Positions 57,416-64,000 of a stretch of 64,000 nucleotides of DNA are shown piece by piece. The stretch's first letter is position 1. Each line of letters begins with the position of its first letter. A model generated the notes under the pieces. That model was not told where the DNA came from, searched no databases, and saw nothing but the letters and a program-made list of their open reading frames with translations. The DNA lies in the NCBI GenBank assembly GCA_036346225.1, contig JARFIW010001491.1, forward strand, positions 310,001-374,000, written 5' to 3'. This stretch comes from Platerodrilus igneus (lineage: Eukaryota; Arthropoda; Insecta; Coleoptera; Lycidae). Both the position numbers and the translations under genes were made by a program.

Positions 57416-58993
57416 TTGGCGTTAGGATAAAATATTACAAGTACGCCTCTGTCGCAATCAGGATAAAGAAAATAATTTATAATTAATAACCCTAACGAGC
57501 TCGTGTAATTACATTCTAACACATTTCTAGAAAGAAGGAAAAAAGTGAAATACTTATTTTTATACAAAGGGGTCCGCCCAAAACACTGATGTTAACTATG
57601 TTCATAATGGAATATTAATGATGCATAAAGAATGTGAGAGTATCTTAAAAGTAACTACTATAGTAACTATAACTTATTAGTATTGAAGGATTGTAGATGA
57701 TTCAAACATATTAAACTTTACAGTAAAATTTGTAACTATCAGAGCTATAGTAAAGCACTGCTGGTGAGGGACGTGTTACGCAATTATTAGCATATATGTG
57801 GGAAATAATTTATTGTATGGACTACTAGTAAAATAGAATTAAAAAAAATTATCTACTTTCGTCTACGTACTTATAACGAGACAAAGAAATGTTTAACATA
57901 CCAGTAACCAGCTAAGATCCGGAATAATGCATTTTCTTTTACAGTCACAATACCTGGTAGCTCGAGGATTCTGGTAGACCAAAAAGAGTTGTGGGTAGTT
58001 AGCAATCCATGTGGTCCAACATTAAACCTGAACATACAATCAAATCCATACGATAAAACTCTACACGTACGGGAAAATTTTAAAACCTTGGGTACGAACA
58101 ACTTTTAAGTCCTACGATAAGACCATACGATACGAGCTAGAAAGTAAACATGAAAGTCAGTAATTTATCAACCATTTTATTCACTTACCAAATACACAAG
58201 AAATAGAAACAGAAAAGAATGTGCGTGCATTTGCTCGTTCAGAATTAAAAACTGTTTAAGAGGATCTGTTCAACGTGTAATAAAGTACAAAGTAAAAATG
58301 AATTAATTCCCAACAGAACAATTTAGAATCTCTACTCTAATAACATAAGGTAATACCGTTAAAACAAGAAATTACCAGGCGTTGATAAAGACAATAATTT
58401 GTATACTAAATTGTAGTATAGGTCATAAGAAATTAATATTAATAAAGAAACCAAACTGGTTTATGAATAAACTGATAGGGTAATGTGCTTTATCTATAAT
58501 AGGTATAACTTTGAAAACAGTCAAAAAGAGCGAATTAGAATATTTATTTAAACTGGTAATAATTTATCAATGAAGGGTATTGGAAAGATGCCAATTCAGA
58601 AATTGAACGTAACAAATTCCCCCCTAACAAAATTACAAGGTCGGGGTAGGAAATAAAAGTGGGGGAAGGGACTAAACAACAACACAAAACGAACCGGAAA
58701 AGACAACAAAACAGCAAGAAAGGAGTGCATCCGGTTCTAAGAGCCTGTTACAACACCTTTTAGTGCAATTAGATAGTAGGAGAGAAAACAAAAGGGAAAA
58801 CAGTTGGTTTTTCGAGATTGATTAGAGCTGTCAGAAAGTTTCTTGTAATTGTAAAAAAAACCTTTTATACGATTTTATTTTGACAGTAGATTAATAAAAT
58901 GGAAGTTATTTTGAGTACTGTTTGTAGTTGAGGTGTTGTAGTACTCGTAAGGTTAGAACAGGATTGACCACGGTTAGTAGTTATATCCTAACA
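57416..58993. other. Gene-free stretch, including the probable BEL 5' LTR
   Basis: No open frame with a domain. The last few hundred bases before 58994 should be the BEL 5' LTR, because a PBS-like word follows at once. TTTTATACGATTTT near 58862 and AATAAAATGG near 58895 would fit promoter and poly(A) signals. I could not fix the left LTR boundary. Confidence 0.45.
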
Positions 58994-59041
58994 TTTTTGG
59001 TAACCCCGATGTGATGTGAGAACAAACTGCCCCAAAGTAAA

Positions 59042-60530
59042 ATGGACAAGTTGAAAAAGACCAGAACACCAATTAGAGCACAGTAGAAACGTCTGGTCAA
59101 AGTTATAAGTGACATGCTTGGTCAAGAAACTATTGACGAAGTAGTTTTAAAAGTAAAACTTGAGGGTTTGGAAGAATATTTTATGAAGCTGGACGCTTAT
59201 GATGAAAGAATCTTAGAGCTATTCTCTGAAATAACAGAAGGAGATGAGGATGCCCACGAAGCAGAGTTTCTGGCAATTAAAGAATATAGAGAAGCATATA
59301 GGACCGCGCGAATCAAAGAAAAAATGTATTTCGATAGGAAAATTAATGCGGATGGTAGCTCTACAGTAAGTGTAGTAAGTAGTGAAAATGGTAGAGATAT
59401 CGAAGGGAAAAAGCATTCGGCTATCAAAAATACAAGAGCTTCACATACTAAGTATCCTAAAATCGCTATCAAAAAATTTGATGGTGATTTGAAAGAGTGG
59501 CTAGGTTTCTGGGCACAGTTCAAAAATATAGATGAAGACCCCCAGTTGCCTATATCGGAAAAATTCCAGTATTTGGTGCAAGCTATTACCAAGGGGTCCA
59601 AAGCGTACAGCGTTGTGTCGAGTTACCCCCAAGCTGACGATAATTATGCTAAGGTGATCAATGCACTGAAGAAGAGGTTTGGTAAAGAAGAGATTTTGGT
59701 CGAAGTTTATGTACGCGAGTTATTGAAGCTAGTTATTAGTAATAACCAAGACCCAAAAAACAAGCGATTGAGTGTCATGTTCGATACGTTAGAATCTCAT
59801 TTGCGGTCACTGTAAACGCTGGGAGTCGCCAGAGAAAAGTATGCGGCTATGTCGTTTCCCCTAGTAGAGTCTAGCTTACCTGATAAAACACTACAAGCTT
59901 GCCAGAGAAGTTATCTAGCTAAAGAGATAAGAACAGAAAAGTTGGCCAACCTTATGACATTTTTAGAAAAACGAAGTTGAAGGAGAAGAAAGAATTAAGT
60001 TAGCTCGGGAAGGTTTTGGGTCGCGAAGTCAATCGAAGCGTGGTAATGAGCATCACGAAGTGAATGAGAATCAACTCCACACAGGCGTCGGACTTCATCA
60101 CATGAGCACGGCTAGGCAGAAGGAAAATACACACGATAAGTTGAAAGAAGTAGCTGTTTGTGTATTTTGCGACGGCTCTCATGATAGTGACAGGTGTACT
60201 GAGGCACATAGTTTAACATTTGAAGATAAGCGAAAACGGGTATTGGAAAAAAAACGCTGTTTCTGTTGTCTGAATGGGGGACGTGCAGCAAAATTTTGTA
60301 GGAAGCGAATAATTTGCCCGATCTGTTCTCGAAAACACTATGCAATTTTATGTCCTTTTATTCCTATTAGTTTGAAACAAAGCGATAAACTAGATGAGAA
60401 TACGGTATCAATAGCGACTATGTCTACTCACAACCGAAGCCCCGTGCTACTACAAACATTAATGGTCGTTATTAAGGGTAGCAAGGGAAGTTTTCAAGCG
60501 CGAATCCTTCTTGATAGTGGGGCACAGTAG
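59042..60530 (+). pseudogene. gag: BEL/Pao Gag with zinc knuckles and start of protease
   Basis: It probably starts at the ATG at 59042 (MDKLKKTRTPIRAQ), with a TAG soon after, and continues in frame as the open stretch from 59114. The middle carries the DUF1759-like gag block (PKIAIKKFDGDLKEWLGFW, FQYLVQAITKGSKAYSVV). A TAA at about 59813 is followed in frame by TLGVAREKYAAMSF, so this stop is a mutation. After a frameshift near 59975, knuckles CVFCDGSHDSDRC, CFCCLNGGRAAKFC and CPICSRKHYAILC appear. A protease motif ILLDSGAQ is cut by a TAG and goes on SYIKESVAKMVG. The protein would form the particle and mature the polyprotein. Confidence 0.8.
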
Positions 60531-60982
60531 AGCTACATAAAAGAAAGTGTTGCTAAAATGGTAGGCGCAGGGTTTGTGGGAGCGAAGTGGTTAGAGCAAG
60601 CAGTTTTTGGAGGATTAGTTGCTCCTGCAAAATCAATTAACAAATATGGATTTACCTTACAAGCCATGAATAGCACAATCAGCTGAAATATCAAAGCCTT
60701 GGAAAGATCTGTGATTGTATTCCCAAGTTAAATGGTGGGCCATGGCTACGCGAATTATCCGAGAAGAATATCTGGATTCACGATATGACAAATGAGAATT
60801 CCGAAATAGATGTCATTGTAGGCTGTGATTACTATGGAAGGTTTTTGACGGGATAAACCGTAAAACTGGAGTGTGGTCTTACAGCGATGGAGACGGTTTT
60901 AGGATGGACAGTGTTTGGTGAAATCATAGGGTTTGGTGTCGAAAAAAGTCTAGCGATGGCCGTCTCATGTTTGGCGTTAAGC
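60531..60982 (+). pseudogene. BEL protease remainder and link to RT, broken
   Basis: After the TAG, the protease region continues with several frame changes. It ends in the conserved GLTAMETVLGWTVFGEI block near 60870-60920, which in BEL/Pao lies between protease and RT. The next insertion starts at 60983. Confidence 0.65.
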
Positions 60983-61582
60983 TGTTACGTGCCGAAAAAT
61001 CGGCACAAAACATTTTCAATTCAAGTTTTAATTTGTAAGGATTTCGCGCCAAGGATTTGAAAAGGCGTGTGTGTATTTCCGTCACTTCAGACAGTGCGAT
61101 TGCGCGAGATTGCGCCGACGCGGTGTGCCAAGAAGGGTGGTGGTGATTACCGGAAGACGCGTCGAGACTGGTGACCAAGACGTGAAGGAATGTAGTTATC
61201 TTTGTGTCTTATCGTGTCTTTTTTGTTATGTAAGTTCCTTGCCTTATCTCTGATTATCGTTCCTTATATCCAATTTCCTTTCGCCCCTCTACAAATAGGA
61301 AAACAAATTTGAATTTGGATTCGACCGGGCCCAACGATTACCCACGCCCGAAAAGGATCAACGGAGCCCGCCATCATAGAGTAATGCTGGAGTCGCCCTA
61401 CAGTTTACGTGAGTACCCTTTTGGTTTTCCTTAAAATTAGTATAACTTTTTTTATTATGTTGTAATAATTCGAACATTGATAAGACGTAATCTTTTATTT
61501 GCGCATCATTTTTACAATTATTTAACATTGCTACCAACTGACTGTAGTGGCGCGCGTACCGCACCGGCGGGGGTATAATAAA
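60983..61582 (+). mobile_element. Solo LTR inserted in BEL pol
   Basis: It begins TGTTACGTGCCGAAAAATCG, with a palindrome GTGCCGAAAAATCGGCAC near the start, and matches the LTR at 1-619. An AATAAA-like word lies near the end. AAGC occurs just before (60979-60982) and just after (61583-61586), a possible 4-bp duplication. The BEL reading resumes after it (LWRLDVISMVDPIEVLAREQ). Confidence 0.7.
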
Positions 61583-61781
61583 GCAATATTGACGTCTCAG
61601 AGTTGTGGAGACTAGATGTTATAAGTATGGTAGATCCAATTGAGGTGCTAGCTAGAGAACAAAGAGAACGTATATGTTACGAGCAATTTTTAAACACGGT
61701 CAAGACAGATGAGGTAGGGCGGTACGTGGTAAGTTTATCCTGAATACAAGAAAACGGTTTTCTCCCCGACAATTTTACAGC

Positions 61782-62085
61782 CGTTCATTTATATTTCCAA
61801 TGCTCCACTAGAAGGTACTACATTGGTCAGGAGGCGAGTTTTTTGTTGCCTGGAAATTTAGAATTTTGCCGAACCCTTGCCGTTCCAGGCAAGGTAGGGA
61901 TCTTTAACGTGCGTGACAACACTCACACACGGGACCTCCATTTAACCTCTCATCCGAACGAGAGCGTAATTTTTGTGAAAAATGCTCACCTGTCATTTTT
62001 CAAGCAGTCGACTGTGTCGGGATTTGAACCCAGGACCTTGGGATCCGTAGTCTTACGCTTACTACATTGATCCACGGCGACGCTT
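61782..62085 (-). mobile_element. tRNA-derived SINE, copy 3
   Basis: It is nearly identical to copy 1, with A box and B box intact. It is flanked by CAATTTTACAGC (61770-61781 and 62086-62097). Confidence 0.85.
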
Positions 62086-62097
62086 CAATTTTACAGC

Positions 62098-62399
62098 CGT
62101 TCATTTACATTTCCAATGCTCCACCTGTAGGTACTACATTGGCCAGGAGGCGAGTTTTTTGTTGCCTGGAAATTTAGAATTTTGCCGAACCCTTGCCGTT
62201 CCAGGCAAGGTATGTATTTTTAACGTGCGTGACAACACACACACGGAACCTCCATTTAACCTCTCATCCGAACGAGGGCGTAATTTTTGTGAAAAATGCT
62301 CACCTGTTATTTTTCAAGCAGTCGACCGTGTCGGGATTTGAACCCAGGACCTTGGGATCCGTAGGCTTACGCTTACTACATTGATCCACGGCAACGCCT
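62098..62399 (-). mobile_element. tRNA-derived SINE, copy 4
   Basis: Same orientation as copy 3. The next CAATTTTACAGC is at 62400-62411, so both SINEs lie at the same 12-bp target word. Confidence 0.85.
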
Positions 62400-63079
62400 C
62401 AATTTTACAGCCGCTGAAAGGCGTTTATTAAAGTTAACTCAGCAGCTGAAGTTGTCTGGGCAGTTCAAGCTATATCACAGTATGTTTGTAGAATGGGAGC
62501 GCGATGATTTAATCGAAAAGGTACACAAAATGGGCGTTAAGGGACATTACTTGCCACACAGACCCGTGTTTAAAGCCGAAAGTACGACTACACCAGCCAG
62601 GCCAGTGTTTGATGCATCTTGTAAGATAGATGGACGTTCCTCTTTAAACGATTGCTTAGAAAAAGGGCATAATTTTTTGTAGCTTATTCCGTCTTTAATA
62701 TTAAAATTTTGAAAAAGGCGTATTGGCCTTGTTGCTGATATACGAAGAGCGTTTATGATGATTAAGGTTAGTCTGGAAGATAGGGATTATTTACGTTTTT
62801 TGTGGTGGACATCGGAAAGCGAAGAAGAGCTGCAGATGTACCGACATAAAAGGGCAGGGTTTGGGGTGAACCGCAGCCCTTTTTTACTAAACGCAGTAGT
62901 AGCGTATCATTTGGACAACGCTGTATCATCAAATCAGAAATGGACACAGGTTCTAAAAGATAGTTTCTACGTAGACAATTGTGTTCTTTCGGTCGATTCG
63001 GTTGAGGAATGTAAGGTAGTAGCGACACAATTGTTGGCCAATGCAAAAATGGAACTACGCTTGTGGGAGAGCACGGTAA

Positions 63080-63560
63080 TTGGTAATAGCGAGGTTTTTG
63101 ACAGACTTATTAGGATTGAAGTGGAACAAGGCGGCGGACGCTTTAAGTTGTAACCTACCTGAAATTAAAATCGATAAATTGTCGAAACGGAAAATGTTGT
63201 CCTTCCTAAATGGGTTGTACTACCCCATGGGACTCTTAGTGGTGGCTACGGTAATCCCGCGTATTCTGCTACAGCAAGCATGGGCAGTAAAGGTAGGGTG
63301 GGATGAAACGCTTCTGGAAAATATCAGAGATGAATTTGAAAGGTGGGCAAGTCAGGTTCAGCTGTTACGCGGTATAGAGCTACCAAAGGTGGATGGCAAG
63401 CTAACTCTGTCGATGAGAAAGATTGGGTTTTGCATGTATTTTGCGACTCAAGCAAGTCCGCTATGCAGCCGTCATATTTTTGAGATACCCAATCAATAAT
63501 GACGAATATGCTGTTCGGTTTGTGCAGGCAAAGGTTTTAAGAGTGGTATCGTGGCGTTTT
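63080..63560 (+). pseudogene. BEL RT thumb / RNase H region
   Basis: The frame carries LGLKWNKAADALSCNLPEI and then KRKMLSFLNGLYYPMGLLVV, ILLQQAWAVKVGWDE, as in the region after the YVDD box of BEL/Pao. Immediately after it the reading changes frame. An RNase-H-like strand (VFCDSSKSA) lies near 63435 in another frame. Confidence 0.7.
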
Positions 63561-63604
63561 GGGTGCAACGCCCGGGGTGGGAGAGTTACAGGCCCCTTAA
63601 CCGT

Positions 63605-64000
63605 CCGGAATATCAATGAAGCGGAATTCTCGGCAATTAATTTGATTCAGAAAGAAAGTGCTTTGAATGAAGGGAAGAGTAAAATACAAACGATCATTGA
63701 TGACAAGAGAATTATACGGTTTTTGACCAAAATTGTTCGTAGGGGCGATTGTTATGATTTTAAGTACCCAATATTACTACCTGCTAAACATGTTCTGGTT
63801 GATGCATTAATTAGGGAATTTCATGAAAATAACTGTCATGCCGGGACCCAAATAATGATGAATAAGCTTAGGGAACGGTTTTGGATCTTAAGGAGTGGGA
63901 GGTCCCTACTGCGTTATGATGAGTTACACACTATTATTTGCGATGTAGAATCCACCGTTAATGATCGACCACTCACCTATGTGTCTGAAGACGTCGAGGA
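63605..64000 (+). pseudogene. BEL integrase with its catalytic core deleted
   Basis: It begins with NINEAEFSAINLIQKESALN, then the H2C2 zinc-binding part (HVLVDALIREFHENNCHAGT, then RERFWILRSGRS). Then the post-core block RYDELHTIICDVESTVNDRP follows at once. The DDE core, normally about 150 residues between them, is missing. The reading is open to the window edge. Confidence 0.75.

Larger units (their letters stand above)
61600..63170 (+). pseudogene. pol: BEL reverse transcriptase, split by two SINEs
   Basis: The coding sequence runs from WRLDVISMVDPIEV through LPDNFTA, then AERRLLKLTQQLKL after the SINEs, KGHYLPHRPVFKAESTTTPA (the usual RT block), RPVFDASCK and SLNDCL, to a TAG near 62680. 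After a frame change, motif A is IGLVADIRRAFMMI near 62730, motif B is RAGFGVNRSPFLLNAV near 62850-62900, and motif C is FYVDN near 62970. The family normally has YVDD, so the last catalytic Asp is Asn here. It continues in KMELRLWES. Not functional. Confidence 0.8.
58994..64000 (+). mobile_element. BEL/Pao LTR retrotransposon, broken, running off the window
   Basis: PBS-like TTTTTGGTAACCCCGATGTG near 58995 is followed by gag, protease, RT, RNase H and integrase pieces in the order typical of BEL/Pao. Interruptions are a solo LTR (60983-61582) and two SINEs (61782-62085, 62098-62399). Stops and frameshifts are numerous. The right end and 3' LTR lie outside the window. Confidence 0.85.

Overview
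The window is AT-rich eukaryotic DNA, most likely from an insect or another arthropod. The signs are a BEL/Pao element, a Ty3/gypsy element, pogo/Tigger, mariner, a tRNA-derived SINE, a protein-primed DNA polymerase of the Maverick/Polinton kind, and arthropod-type TATA plus TCAGT promoters. It is almost entirely layered mobile DNA. The only candidate host gene is a pair of coding exons near 50.9-51.5 kb. Species cannot be told from sequence alone.

Layout. Positions 1-619 hold an LTR related to one at 60,983. Positions 932-3,921 are a decayed Tigger/pogo element with a nested 482-bp LTR-like insertion. Positions 4,245-21,544 are a Maverick/Polinton: 17.3 kb, ends 5'-AG...CT-3', a perfect 6-bp target duplication (GAATTC) and terminal inverted repeats of about 0.7 kb. 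It carries a protein-primed DNA polymerase B (one visible frameshift near its end), a tandem array of four promoter-like units in front of it, an intact packaging-type ATPase with an N-terminal helix-turn-helix, and a broken gene behind the ATPase. I found no integrase or capsid gene. Its middle (9,888-17,408) is a complex of long inverted repeats around a broken Crypton-like tyrosine recombinase with a 122-bp imperfect palindrome beside it.

Positions 21.6-22.5 kb are a broken LTR-retrotransposon integrase. Positions 27.5-49 kb are divided by long (TA)n tracts. Between them lie four copies of a roughly 2-kb LTR-like repeat, a hAT-type MITE, a broken non-LTR retrotransposon, a foldback element and a SINE. 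A Tc1-type MITE and a mariner element follow at 48.6-50.3 kb.

Positions 51.9-57.4 kb are a gypsy element with two very similar LTRs, an in-frame stop between gag and pol, an internal deletion of RNase H and the integrase core, and a 1.1-kb non-LTR insertion with 15-bp duplications. From 59.0 kb to the end is a BEL/Pao element, also broken, with a solo LTR and two SINEs inserted in its pol. Both retroelements have lost the integrase core.

How the parts relate: in the Polinton, polymerase and ATPase would replicate and package the element, but the missing integrase and capsid genes make this copy non-autonomous. The SINE shares a 3' stem-loop with the non-LTR insertion in the gypsy element, which suggests that LINE family mobilises it. 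Boundaries and families come from reading the sequence and from family knowledge; no searches were run.
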